Shown here piece after piece: positions 38,343 to 51,302 of a DNA stretch of 64,000 nucleotides (position 1 is the first letter of the stretch; each line of letters opens with the position of its first letter). The stretch comes from Blasia pusilla (taxonomy: Eukaryota > Marchantiophyta > Marchantiopsida > Blasiales): NCBI GenBank assembly GCA_050084515.1, contig CM114271.1, forward strand, positions 28,148,001 through 28,212,000, read 5' to 3'. The translations under genes were made by a program, and so were the position numbers. The notes beneath the pieces were generated by a model. It saw only the letters and a list, made by a program, of their open reading frames with translations. It did no database searches and was not told the DNA's origin.

Positions 38343-38552
38343 AGGGTTGATAAAGACTCCAATTCTCCTCATCGCCTTAATAATATGGAACATAAGATCC
38401 GTGCAATGCAGACAGAGATCCCGGGTCTACAGGAGTTATTAGACTTAGCTATTCAAGGCAACCAGGAACAAATTCAAGAAGTTGTGGCTCTCAAAAATCA
38501 ACTGAAGGAAGCAAGGGACCAAGTGTCAGCCTTTGCCAAGGATATCCAATGA
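38343..38552 (+). CDS. Short coiled-coil reading frame, possibly a late exon of the Helitron accessory gene
   Basis: The frame is open from 38343 to the TGA at 38550-38552, with an ATG at 38385. From that ATG it gives 55 residues rich in Q, E, K and spaced leucines or valines (IPGLQELLDLAIQG, then VVALKNQLKEARDQV), typical of a coiled coil. The upstream part reads KDSNSPHRLNN. It stands out from the AT-rich noncoding DNA around it and lies about 2 kb downstream of the accessory frame, past a possible insertion. Whether it belongs to that gene is inference. It could also be a fragment of an unrelated retroelement gag. Confidence 0.35.
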   Translation, partial: RVDKDSNSPHRLNNMEHKIRAMQTEIPGLQELLDLAIQGNQEQIQEVVALKNQLKEARDQVSAFAKDIQ

Positions 38553-38640
38553 TATATACTTAATGATCCAAAGCTGTCTCTTGATTTGAACAAAATTCAA
38601 TCCATGCTTAGGGACTTTAGGTGTTAGGCGTTGTTGCTTT

Positions 38641-39543
38641 TACTTTACACTCCAACCTGTGCTCTTTACTGCATTTTACTTTCAGCAGTAGTATAAGGAT
38701 GCTTTCGGCATGAACATTCTTACATGCCCTTTCCCTTTTTGAATCTTAAGCTTTTTCTGTCATTTTTTCTCCAACTGAATCATCCTTTGATATTTGCACA
38801 CTCCATCCAGAGTATGATAATTTCTCTCACTACGCTGTTCCACTTCTAGTGATAACCTTCATGATTTACTTCATTGTGGTCTTTTTTGTTAGACAAATGT
38901 CCTTTCTAAAAATCTCGTCGATGTTTTTACAACAATTTCATTTCATTTCGGCATTGATTCCTATCACTACACGAGTTCTTTCTGTTAATTCACAAAGTCA
39001 AAAGTTCATCAAGACATATCTATAGTTTTGTCCACAACAATGGACTTTTACACATTATATTTCCCATTCAGAAATTAAAGTTAATCCACATGTTGAGCAC
39101 TGTCACATAGTTTTCGCGCAATCCCTTACAACCGTCACACTTCTACAATAGCAAATTATTTAATTTGTGATGTTGGCGCTGTTTTTACAACTCTTCAAAC
39201 ACACTTCTATAATTCACTATCTATGTTTACTTCTCTACGACAACTTCACCCACCTTGTCTTAAGTCATTTTTTTAACAAACCATTTACACAAATGCAAAC
39301 CCATATTTAATGCCAAAACTATATTAAACTAAGTAACCCCTAATTAATTTAGCTGAGTAGGCTGCATACTTGTTTCTAAGCGTTGATAAGCAGGCCTACC
39401 AATCTATACTAATGCTTGAGAAAAATAAATTCAAATTGTTAATCTACATTTGGCGTTAATAAAACAGATGTGTTTGGAATTTTTTAAATTTAATCTGTTT
39501 AATACATTTGTCGTAGGGTCCCTGAAATTCCCAGCCCGAAAAA
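38641..39543. other. AT-rich region upstream of the chaperonin gene
   Basis: I see no coding region here. It ends in the promoter of the chaperonin gene. Confidence 0.5.
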
Positions 39544-39553
39544 GACACGTGTC
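39544..39553. promoter_or_regulatory. G-box palindrome (GACACGTGTC)
   Basis: A perfect 10-bp palindrome with a CACGTG core at 39546-39551, about 220 bp upstream of the chaperonin start codon. G-boxes bind bZIP and bHLH factors (light, abscisic acid and stress responses in plants). Its position just upstream of a TATA box suggests it is functional, which is inference. Confidence 0.55.
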
Positions 39554-39600
39554 ACGAGCCTAAGGTGTCGCCATTTGAGGACGCTATCCTCAAACAATAG

Positions 39601-39606
39601 TATATA
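39601..39606 (+). promoter_or_regulatory. Probable TATA box of the chaperonin-60 beta gene
   Basis: TATATA followed by CA, about 165 bp upstream of the start codon and 50 bp downstream of the G-box. A start of transcription about 30 bp further on would leave a leader of roughly 135 nt. Confidence 0.5.
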
Positions 39607-39769
39607 CATTGGTAGGCCGCATTGTCTTTTCGGATTTGATCTTCCCATTCTCACGCCCCTTTCTCCCTGAACAGCTACTCGTGCCGTGCCTCACTGTGCT
39701 CAGAGGCGTCCAGGACTAGTCGCTGGAATCCTGAAGACTTGCGTTTGTGTGCGTGGATTGAGTTCGACA

Positions 39770-42700
39770 ATGGCATCTGCAGTTGGGAGCATGGCTGCAG
39801 TGAATGCTGGAGTCGCGTTGAAACAGGCCGTGCCATCATCGTCGACCTTTGTTTCTGGAAAGAATGTCCAGTCTCTTGGCTCGTCGTCGGCTTTCTCTCG
39901 TCTGTCTTTCTCTGACGTACGCAGTAGACGGAGCAAATCTGTGGCGAAGAGCGGCGCTGTCCGAACTAATGCCATGGCGAAGGACCTGTACTTCAACAAG
40001 GACGGCTCGGCCACCAAGAAAATGCAGGTAGGTGGAGCTGATTTTGTTTTCCTTGAGGCTTGCAGTTTCTTGCGGTCTTCCCTGCAACGGTAACGAGAAT
40101 CGTCACGAGAGGTACCTATGTTGTTTAGCGTACCTTGGTGGTACGCACCGGGGCTCGTGGGTCGTTGTTGGAGGTTTTGAGCTCTAGTGATGTCTGCCGC
40201 AGGCTGGAGTCGACAAATTGGCCGACTTGGTTGGAGTCACTCTCGGTCCCAAGGGTAGGAATGTCGTCCTGGAGAGCAAGTATGGATCACCTAAGATTGT
40301 CAACGATGGTGTGACGGTCGCCAAGGAGGTAAGGTGTCTTATTTAAGATTTTTTACGGTGTTCATAACATCATATTTTTCGTGCTGGAAATGCCTGCCTT
40401 GCCCTACTTTGCTGCCATTATATTCTTGTAGCGCTTTTGTGCGCCGTGATATTTCGCCGACTGCATTTTGGTGACGAAGAGGACGTGGTTGTTTGTTTCC
40501 TATAGAATGTTCCTTTGGGCATGTAAGATTCTCTTTTAGTCTTTGGCCATGTTTCCAACGTTATGAGATGTATGGTCTTCTCTTATGGATGATGTGCTAG
40601 CTATCGTCTACCTCGTAGAGTTGCACGCTTTGGGTTTATGGTTTATGCTTTTTGTTCATTCACTGTAATCTTCTGCAAGCTTTGGCTTGAATGTGGCGGC
40701 AGCAGTGTTTTCGCATTTTGTGCCGATGTGCAGAGGGCCACGCTTTCTGTTGGTAGTTCTTGGGTTGGGACTTTGCCCCGTCAGCCTGACTGTTTTTGTT
40801 GCACGCTTCCAGGTTGAGTTGGAGGATCCCGTAGAGAACATTGGTGCGAAGTTGGTTAGGCAAGCTGCCGCAAAAACTAATGACCTAGCTGGTGACGGAA
40901 CCACTACGTCTGTTGTTCTTGCGCAAGGTCTCATTGCAGAGGGTGTGAAGGTGAACTCACTTTCATATTTAACCATCTGGTTGTAGACGCTTAAGCCCTC
41001 AGCAGCTCGTTTCCTTGTATGGTTCCATTTAGAGTTTCTTATTCGTTTCAATTATGGGTCAGGCCCACTCGATGGCATCGTCTGGATAAGTCTCGAAAGC
41101 CTTTAACTTGACTGACCCTATCTAAATCCCCTCGCTTGACAGGTTGTCGCAGCCGGAGCTAACCCCATCCAAATCACCCGAGGAATCGACAAGACAATTA
41201 CTGCCCTCGTCAAGGAGTTGAAGCTCCTCTCTAAGGAAGTATGTGTTTCACGAGCTTCACACCGGGCATTCTCACATGTCTACGTTTTGTTTTTTTGAGG
41301 GAGAGATCGCTTTATCACGTTATATACTGCCGTATGTCTGACCTAATGTGTGGATATCTGGCAGGTGGAGGATAGCGAGCTGGCGGATGTTGCAGCCGTC
41401 AGTGCTGGTAACAACGAAGAAGTAGGTGCCATGATCGCAGAGGCTATGGCTAAAGTTGGGAGGAAAGGTGTAGTCACACTCGAGGAGGGTAAAAGTGCAG
41501 AAAACAGCTTGTATGTGGTCGAGGGTATGCAGTTTGACCGTGGTTACATCTCACCCTACTTCGTCACGGATCCTGAGAAGATGAACGTGGAGTATGACAA
41601 CTGCAAGGTTTGTTGTGGGATGGTCAGCTGTGGCTTAATTTTATTATTGTTTTCAGCAGCTCTGAAAGAAAGATAAGCTTGGGATTTGGATGGAATGTCG
41701 GGGAATCTGCCTTGGCTCATGAACCCCTGACATGGTCTGTGCAGTTGCTTCTGGTTGACAAGAAGATCACCACAGCACGGGACATGATTGGGATTCTAGA
41801 GGATGCGATCCGGGGTGGATATCCTCTGGTTATCATCGCGGAAGACATTGAGCAGGAAGCCCTGGCCACGCTTGTTGTTAACAAACTTCGGGGATCCCTG
41901 AAAGTTGCTGCACTTAAGGCACCTGGGTTTGGAGAGCGGAAGAGTCAGTACTTGGATGACATTGCCTGCCTCACTGCAGGTATGTGGTTTTTTTAGGGAT
42001 CTTTGGTAGCATGTCTGATAGAATTTATGTGATCTAATCATTCTGATCATAATTCTCTGTGTAAGGTTGGAGTGTTAAGATGTATGACAAGATCGGAAAG
42101 GTCTAAAGAACATGTGTGGTCCGGGTCGTGATGATCACCCCACGAACAAATTCGTTTGCTTTACCAATTCTATTGAAGTAACAGTAATTCAGCTTGGGCT
42201 TCTCGAAGTGCATGACAGTCCTCAAATGTCTGAGGGACAAAGTGGATCATTTATAATCTCACTTTTATCTGGTATGGTTTCTAGGGACTGTGGTCAGAGA
42301 TGAAATTGGCCTTTCATTGGACAAGGTTGGGAAGGAAGTTTTGGGAACTGCTGCAAAAATTGAGCTAACCAAGGACTCTACTACGATTGTTGGTGATGGA
42401 AGCACCCAAGAAGCAGTCACCAGGAGAGTTGCGCAGATTCGGAACTTGATTGAGGTAAATATTGATATGTCTTTGTTAACTTCAGTGCATGCAGAGGTAC
42501 CTGTGAATATGAAAGAAGTGGCTAATTTCATGGCGAAATTGTAAAACCTCCTCTTTCTGGTATCAATGATGTAACCCGCTCTGTGGTGTCTCTGTGAACA
42601 GAATGCCGAGCAGGAATATGAGAAGGAGAAGTTGAACGAAAGAATTGCGAAGCTTTCTGGTGGTGTGGCCATTATTCAGGTATCGTCTGTTTATGACCTA

Positions 42701-44557
42701 CTGTAGAAAATAACTCCCGTTTGAATGCAAGGCTCAGTGGGACACAGTAAGGTTTCCTGTGAGATGAGAATGGTAAAGACAATTCTTTCCAGAGAATTTG
42801 TTGTAACCTGACTCTAAAGAAATACAGAACTCCTCTGTAATCACAGATTCCCTTTTTGTCTCCAATAGTCTCGCAAGTGTAGAGCACGTTCTCCACACAC
42901 ACATGATAAATCTTTCAAGCAACTTGCTCAAGGGTTAAGTTTTACATCCCACTTCTGGAAGATTACAGGATTACTGGATTTTACCTTCCATTTCTTTTTC
43001 TCAAAGACTGTTGTCTTACTTTATGTATGTCACGGGTTTTTTAACAGGTTGGCGCGCAAACTGAAACAGAATTGAAGGAGAAAAAGCTCAGAGTGGAAGA
43101 TGCTCTGAATGCAACCAAGGTGTGTACCTGGAGATCAACTCAGCAGCTAAGCTCGTCGGGTCAGATGTTTTCAATCAACTAGGAAGTAACTGTCATTCTG
43201 AACAGAATGTGTGGAGAATGTGAATGGGCATCAGGGGCAAGAGTTCCTAGAACTAATCATAACTTATGTATCATTTATCTTACAGGCAGCAGTAGAGGAG
43301 GGGATTGTTGTGGGTGGAGGCTCAACACTTTTGAGACTAGCAGCCAAAGTGGATGCTATAAAGTTATCTCTTGAAAATGATGAACAAAAGGTGAGGAGCA
43401 TTTTTTTTATGATAGCATGTTGAGGTTTTTGTTTGGAGAGATGGTTGACGTAGAGTTTCTTTTAGTGTTTTGTTGTAGCTTTGTGTTTGCTTATACCTGC
43501 TCTTTCTGGAAGGTGCATTATATAGGTAGTAGTTTGGAAGATGCACTAATTGTGTAGTCAAATGAGGTTTTCCATCCCTGGAAGGAGAAGCTTCTGTAAC
43601 TTCTGCACTTGAATGTCTCAGTGTGGTAGAGGTGGATACGTCTCCAGTTTATCTAAGAAGTTTATCCTGTTTGGTGGTCTACTTTGCAGGTGGGAGCAGA
43701 TATAGTGAAGCGGGCATTATGCTATCCTTTGAAGCTCATAGCAAAGAATGCGGGAGTGAATGGAAGTGTTGTAGTTGAAAAGGTAAGCTGACTACTCTTC
43801 ACTGTAGGGGTGTATTTGATTGGAAGATTCAGGGATGAAGATCATTCCAACTTACTATGACCAGATACACAGCCTTGCTGATGATGCCTGCATTCCATGG
43901 ATTGGCTGCATCTGGTTTGCACATTAACCATATGTACTTGGTTGGTCTTTGCAGGTACTGTCCAATGATAATCCGAACTGGGGTTACAATGCTGCCACTG
44001 GCGTGTATGAGGACTTGATGGCTGCTGGTATCATTGATCCATCCAAGGTGGGTTATCTGAGACCATTGAGCACTCAGTCTGGTGTATGTCTGGGTACTTC
44101 TGTACTTGAGTTTTACTGGTCACTGGGTCCTGTGGAACATGGACTTGAACTACAATTCAATGTCTAAAAGGCACTACTACTTTGGTGATGGTGATGGTGT
44201 TGGGATTCAATGTTATCCCTCTGTATCTCCTCTCATGTTGTCATCTTGTGCAGGTTGTAAGGTGTTGCTTAGAACATGCTGGGTCTGTGGCCAAGACATT
44301 CCTGACATCTGATGTCGTAGTTGTGGAGATCAAAGAACCTGAATCTGCAGCTGCTCCAGTGAACCCAATGGATAACTCTGGTAAGGCCCGATTCCGGTTC
44401 CAAAGCGGTAGTCCATGAAGTGAAGAGAAGTTGATCGTCGTATTCACTCCTATTTGCATAATGAGTATTTTGAGTTGTCTTCTGATTTGCTTGAGGTGCC
44501 AGTGGGCGTAATTCTGATTGGTTTGAGTACGCCTGGTGTGCAGGTTATGGATATTGA
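39770..44557 (+). CDS. CPN60B: Chloroplast chaperonin-60 beta subunit, 14 coding exons
   Basis: GroEL-type chaperonin subunit of the plastid stroma that folds imported and plastid-made proteins, including Rubisco, using ATP. Exons: 39770-40027, 40203-40328, 40813-40950, 41143-41238, 41365-41607, 41745-41979, 42285-42454, 42602-42679, 43048-43119, 43286-43390, 43690-43782, 43955-44047, 44254-44380, 44544-44557. All introns are GT-AG and phases agree, giving 1848 nt and 615 residues; the Arabidopsis protein has about 600. Residues 1 to about 68 are rich in Ser, Ala and Arg and form a transit peptide; the mature part begins near [20 protein letters not shown] at about 155 is the ATP-binding loop with its catalytic Asp. 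[12 protein letters not shown] at 473-484 is the GroEL signature. The last exon is 14 nt and restores the typical GYGY end. If the last intron were kept, the frame would stop at 44418 with a different tail. A frame open from 39686 would add 28 residues without an ATG start, so I chose 39770. Confidence 0.95.
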
Positions 44558-44965
44558 AAACAGTAGGCTGAAATCACAGTTTTCGCACTAAAAAAGATGA
44601 TTCCGGTACATTTGGGTTTTGTTCCCATTCCCACAAGATAGGAAACTGCGGATTTTAGTAATCCAAGACTCCGAGGTTGTGACATCCTATGAGTAGCAAC
44701 ACATATCTCTCTTGGAATAATTGATGAGCTGTAGAGGAAATCATCAATGATTAATATTAGGTGGGACAGGCTTGTCCGTCCCAAATTGTAGAATTAAATA
44801 TGCAGTAAACCAAAATGGAGTTACACTTTCAAATTGCATGTGTGTTTGCTATCTAGGATGGATAGGTCAAAGGTTCAGTGAAATGGAATGGAATGTTACG
44901 TGGTAGAGGGTGGTAATACTGAAGAGAGCTGCCTCAGGAAATGGAGAATCATCCGCCCATGTTTC

Positions 44966-45553
44966 TCACAAGGTGACAATCATGGGCGGAAGTTTTTCAG
45001 AATTGAAAACCCACGCCAAGGCATGTAGACTCTCAATGATTAAAAGGTCCAAAACGCCCGGAGTGTAGTCATGACGAGAGACAGCTGAGGAGTAGACGAG
45101 GATGTTATCAAATTTGGTGGAAATGAGAGTCACTGTCCTAGCAAAGATAAATTCGGAATCTTCTAGTAAACCATGAAGGCCAGTCACTACGTAATGAGTG
45201 ATCCATCGAGTTCCTCCGTATTTGGAATTCGTGCGATAAACGGTTGACTGGGTTTATCCACAGCATACGCACTCAACGATGCTGAATCTTTCTGGGCCCT
45301 CCATTGCGTAGTGGAATCTGACTCCGTTCATGAGTCCTAAACCGCATATTTGAACTAGTGTATGATCCGGTACGTAAGCGTGAAAGAGTTGTGAGGAAGA
45401 TTCACGATGTTTCCCTAAGACGTTCACGGGTTTAGAGTGGAAATCTATACTATTTAATTTGTCCAAATTAGGATCTTTCGATTTCGATTGGACATTATGT
45501 ATGGAAGATTCAAAATTATATATTATTCTTATGATCGGGAAGATTTGAAACAC
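44966..45553 (-). pseudogene. Unrecognised minus-strand reading frame broken by one stop
   Basis: One frame runs from 45553 to its end at 44966-44968, broken only by a TAA at 45254-45256, in all about 195 codons. The better-looking part begins near 45390: HTLVQICGLGLMNGVRFHY, PERFSIVECVCCG, then after the stop YGGTRWITHYVVTGLHGLL and FNSEKLPPMIVTL at the end. It looks like real protein sequence, but I do not recognise a domain. It lies 400 bp downstream of the chaperonin gene in convergent orientation. It could be a pseudogene, or an exon pair whose intron hides the stop. Confidence 0.35.
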
Positions 45554-47378
45554 CTACTAGTGATGTAATAAGGACTATAGGGCGATCCTCAAATTTTAAA
45601 AAGCCCCTCCTCTCTTTTCCAATTTACATTTAATTGTCTCAAATTTCATCCTCTTTTGATTATTAGTTGATTTAAAAAATAATACAATGTATTTTGAAAA
45701 GATGTTAGTATTCAAGAATTGAATTTCTAAAATTGTTATAAAATAAAATTTCATATTATAAATTTATACAATTATTGGAGAGTTTTTTTCACTTCTCAAA
45801 CTTGTGACTAAGAAAATGAATGATACTACTGGAATATATCTTATAAAAAATAAGATGGTTCCAAGTTTTCTTAAAATGATTTGAGAATTATAAAAGTCAA
45901 GTATCACTTTGGAAGATAATTTCAACTTGCATATTGTATGGACTTACACTAGTATAAGAGAACCCTAGGAAAATTTCATCCTTAGAGCCACACTCCTTGA
46001 AAGGATATTGCTACCTTTTATCATGCCTCTTAGGACATGTAATTGTTTTCATGTAATGTTCTTGTAAATGTTTGTTGCGTAGAGCAATTGGATTGATTCT
46101 ACATAGAAGTAGTACGCAACAAGTCTTTACCATCACATTGTTGGTAGGTTTGTTTCTTGACAAGTCATCATTGAGAGTCATGATCATTCAAGCATTTTAT
46201 TCTCTGGCACCATGATGTTTATTCTCTCATTGTTCATCTCCTAGGATATGGAATGGATGACAATAAGTTAACCAAAATTAGAGTGAACTCATCCCTAGTC
46301 GACAATCGTTCTTGACCTAAGTAGACATCATTTTCATATGGATGAGAATGGTTTATTTTGTACTTAATGAGAAGAAGGGGATTGTGGGGCATATGCATCG
46401 ACTTCATTAGCTAAAGAGTCCACGAGTTTGTTCGAGGTGTTGAAAGCATCCACACCCAAGAATGATTCCAAATCTACCAGGTGTCTGTTTGGAAGAAGGT
46501 AGAAACATTTGCGGAGGCTGTGTTCCGACCTTGCTTGCACTGGGGCTATGAGGTGTAATTCCCTACTTCGTTCTCTGTGTTATACGCTCAATACAGGATG
46601 AAGAAATAGTCCGCATGGTGAATACTATGTCAAAAAATGTGCTTCCATGTTTTGGCGTCTGATGACTTACAATGTTCTTCTCATACAACCCTAAAATGAA
46701 CGTTCGGCTACTACAACGAAGAATGTTAATGCATTGGAGTAGCGCTTATTTAGGGTTCAAAATAAGGGAACTTGAAATAGTTGAAAGAAAGCACCTTGAA
46801 ATATCCATGGTTTAGGCTTCGCCAAGTTTCACTAAACCCTGAACTACACATCAAAATCCCTCCACACTTTTATGCTTGATGCAAATATGCCGCACTAGCA
46901 TACTTCTTGTCCTTATGTCCTAGATTAGGTTTGGAGTAATTTTTTTGTCGTGGGTTGCAGATGATACTTGTCTCCTATCTTATTTTGAGTCTCAAAGACT
47001 AAGTTTGAGACTATTCTATCTACGTTGTGGCATAGTTTTGATGTTTAGAGAAGATAGGGAGCTTGAGCTGAGAATGAAGGATCATATTTGCAGATTTTTG
47101 AACGGAAATTATCCTCGTTATCATTTTTTTACTTTTGGAGTTGCCATCTCAAAAGTTGTGGCGAATCAATTTCATAGGAATTGTACAAAAAGAGGGCTAA
47201 AATATCAGATGATATGGCTCATCACACTTGCACATTTCAATTTGGTGTTGAGAGCATGGTTCCATGGAAGTGGAAAGGTTCATCCATGAGACAAACTTGT
47301 TCAAACATGTTCGACGACATACCATCTTTCAGTCACTCACACATGGGCAGGTTCTAGGTTAGGACGGGGCGCAAGAAG
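45554..47378. other. AT-rich intergenic stretch, no supported gene
   Basis: The open frame 46945-47289 has no recognisable domain and unremarkable composition. I see no RNA gene or clear repeat here. Confidence 0.45.
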
Positions 47379-47637
47379 TGTAGAAAACTACTAAAGAAAT
47401 ATAACTTGTGGGATTTTATTCACACTCATACACCACCATGGAGAACAAAATTTTGCAATGAGAGAATGAGGAAAGGCTGACCCCCTTCTCAATTATATAG
47501 GGTATATATAAGAAATCCTAACATTAATTGTAACCATAGTCTCAAGTTAGACTAAGTGTCATTAACTAACCATAATTAATATAATCGTGCTTATCTAACT
47601 AACCAAGATTAAGCTTTCCTACTTTATTTGGTACTCA
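47379..47637 (-). repeat. Copia 3' LTR
   Basis: The downstream LTR in element orientation. On the plus strand it begins TGTAG and ends CTCA. It pairs with 52216-52475 along its length. No clear polypurine tract precedes it; instead there are short GGAATACAA tandem units at about 47640-47665. Confidence 0.8.
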
Positions 47638-50600
47638 TACAAGGAATACAAGGAATACAAGGAATTTCTCTCTGATAAAATGGTAGTGCACTTTAACATC
47701 TATGCTTTGTTCGAACATGAAACACAAGGTTATTAGCAAGCTTGATGCCACTAATATTGTGCACATATATTACATTAGATACTAAGTTACTAATACCAAT
47801 CTCAACAAGTAATCAATGAAGTCACACGGCCGCTCATGCTACATTGGTTGTTCTTTTGTATTCATGCTTTGTTCAAGATAAAGTAACTGTAGGTTGCTTC
47901 TTAGAAGCCTAACTTATAACTTCAATTTCCAAGGTAAATGAGGAATCAAATATGGAATGTCTATCATACATGCTTCCTGTCCAATCAACATCTATGAATC
48001 CTTGTACGTGTAAAATCGGAGAAAGTTCAAATTGAAGCCCGAATTGAAAAGAGAATTTCACATACGCATAATCCTCCTTAGAGCATCAAGGTGAGGTTTT
48101 CAAGATGCTTGCATAAATTGGATCACTAGACCAATTGCATAGCTTAAGTCTGACTAGATTATAGTCAGATAGACCAAACTTCTAACCATGCGTTTATAAA
48201 TATTATAATTTGTAAGCATCTCTCCTTCATCCACTCTTAGCTTCATACTCTTCATACTCTTGTCCAACGGTGTAGAGATTGGCTTACAAGTCATCATACC
48301 ATATTTTGAAAGCATATAAAGAGCAGATTATCGTTATAATAACCACATGCTCTTTCCAACCATGATAAACTCTACACCAAGGAAGTGCTTGAGTTCTCCA
48401 AAGTCATTCATATAAACTTCTACATATAACTTTAGCTTGACTTATTGTACTATATCCTCAGTACTCCCAATAATCAAGAGGTTTTCAACATACAACATAA
48501 TGATAATCGTATGCTATTTTCCTCTCAAGATATAAAATAAGAAGGTAGAATCACATACCCTAAAGCCCAACTCTTGTAGGACATATATAATCTTGCCATA
48601 CCAAGCTTTTTGAGCTTGTTTGAGCCCGTATAAAGCTTTCTTTAACCTGCATACGCGGAATGGAAACTCTTGATGCTCATATCCATGTGGTTGAATCATA
48701 TATACCTCCTCTTATAGATCTCAATTCTAGAAGGAATTTTTGATGTCCATGCGATGTAACCTTCACTTCTTACTTACTAAAACTCTTTTCGTAGTTGCCA
48801 TCTTTGCAACATGGCTAAATATCACCTCATAATCGATGCTATATAATTGTGCATAGCCCTTTGGAAACCAATGTGTGTTTGTATTTGTTCCTATATCAAC
48901 TTGATTACGCTCAACTTTGTGAATCCATTTACAACCAATAGCTTCCTTACTGAAGGTATTTCAACCAACTCCCAGGTTTGTTGATATCTTAATACAACAA
49001 GCTCTTCTTCCATAGCTTTAATCCATTGGACCTTACTTGCAGCTTCTTCAAAACAACTCAACTTCTGTTCTTGAAGAATAGTCATCATATATGCATAATG
49101 TGTTGCAAGGAATCCTTCATTTATGAATCTATGAATAGGATGTGTGACTCTACTCTGATCTACGAAGTTTTTTAGAGGTGTATGAATCTAACATCTGACT
49201 CGAGCTCTAACTAGTGTCAACACACTAAATACCTACTCTTTTCGACTATGGACTAAAAAATTTAACTAAAGAATCTAGAACCTCTTCTTATCCTACGCTA
49301 GTACTTGGGGAATTTATATGCAATTTCTATTGGTTTATAGTCATATTCTCCCCTCAACACACAAGTTTAGAGGTGGAATAGGCTCAGGTGGAACATACCA
49401 TAACTTAATCTCATCAAAGAAAACATTATGACTAGTAATAAGCTGATTAGAGGATAGAATGTAGCACTTTTACCCCTTAGTTTCATCATCGTAGCCTATG
49501 AAGATACATCTTTCATATTTGGGGTCTAGTTTCTAACCTCTTTCAGAAGGAACATGAGCATAACAAATACAACCAAATACGTTCAGGAATGAAAAATTAG
49601 GTTTAGTTCCTATGAAGATTTTGAATGGAGTCTTATCATGAACTCATACTATTGGAGGTAGCTTGATTAAGAAGACTACGCACCCTAAAATCTCTGCCCA
49701 ATACACCTTAGGTAAGTTCTTATCATTCAGCGTGACACGTGCTGCCTCAATAATATATCGATTCTTCCTCTCAGCCACTCCATTTTTTTGTGGAGTGCAA
49801 CAGCTAGTCACTTGTCTTTGGATGCTATTATGATATAACTAGTTATTAGACTATGTTGAAAGGTACTCTCCTCCTCCATTACAACGCAATCTGAGAGTGT
49901 GTTCTCCAATCTACTTCTTTACAAGAATTCTGAATATTTGAAACATTAAGGATATCTTTGACTGGATTTGAGAAAGTATACCCATATATACCTAGAGAAG
50001 TCATCAATAAATGAAATAAAGTACTAACAACCACTAAGATTATGTTGTGATGTTGTTCACACATCAATATGAGTCAATTCCAATATCTTGGATGCTCTTC
50101 TACCCTGCTTTGGAATGAAAATATAGCTTATTTTCCAAATTGGGAAGCAGGGCATATCTCTAGTACATTAGAATTGGCTAATTTATGAAGTCTTACTATT
50201 AGATTAGATGATGAAAGAGTGTGTAATTTTTCAAGATTGATATGCCCAATTCTCTTATGCTGCACATTTAGATTTGTGATTTTTTGGCTAGTTTGACCAT
50301 ACATTAATGTTTGAATCTCTAGCATAGAAATATCTAATTTGAAAATTTATGGAGATCAAGTTCATTTGGCTATCATATTATGGTCATCTATTATTTCAAT
50401 GAAACAACCGTATGTGTTAAACTTCACTTGATAACCCTATTCAACTTTTTATCATAGAGAGTTCAAATTTCTTGTTCTCTATGTTCTCTATTGTAGGAAC
50501 ATAGAGAACATCTCCAAGAGCACAAAGATTATCTGATGCTATTGGAACTTTATCGATATGCGCGATATGATGTTGAGTATAATCTCTTGTGAGCACTATT

Positions 50601-51302
50601 GTAGGATCTTTCGCCGACTTCATATTACTGAACCATTAAGCTTGTGAGCTCATATGATTCCATGCACCAAAATCAATGGAATCGAGTCTTTCTTGACCAT
50701 TGTTCCCATATGATGAATCATAATAAAAAGTTGCTCAGTTTGTAAATGTTGTTGTTAATACTATCCTTGGTAATGTTGCTCTATATAACTTTGTTGTTGT
50801 AAGGCTTATGTTCTGATATCTGCCTTCCTCTTGAAGCAAAACTTTGCATAGTGATCCTTAATCCCACACTAATTGCAAGATCCAAGGATCCTCTGTTGAT
50901 GATCTCGATCCCAATAATTTCCACCATCACCACCTTGTGATTGTGTCTGGTACTCGTTCGTAGTTGATTGATTGAAGTTATGTTGAGTGCCTCTTCCTCC
51001 ATATGCTTGTTATCCACCACAGAAGCTTCTACCACGACTTTTATCTCTGTTTGATCAATTACCTCCAAATAGCGAACTCTCTTGCATACTAAACAAGCTA
51101 CTGCTACCTACTAGGCGTATCTCTTCACTAATTAACAGTGGAACTCAAAAGACTTGTAATCCTTTGGAAGACCTTGAAGAGAGAATAAAATGAGATCATC
51201 ATCTTCTATTGTTACTTCTATTCAACTCATCAACAATATGTCTGATACTCAAAATATAATGATTGATGTTTTGCGATCCTTTCCTCACTTTGTTTAATTG
51301 TT

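Noticed and set aside
46945-47289. 114-residue plus-strand frame
   Set aside because: It shows no recognisable motif and no sign of splicing; chance openness cannot be excluded.
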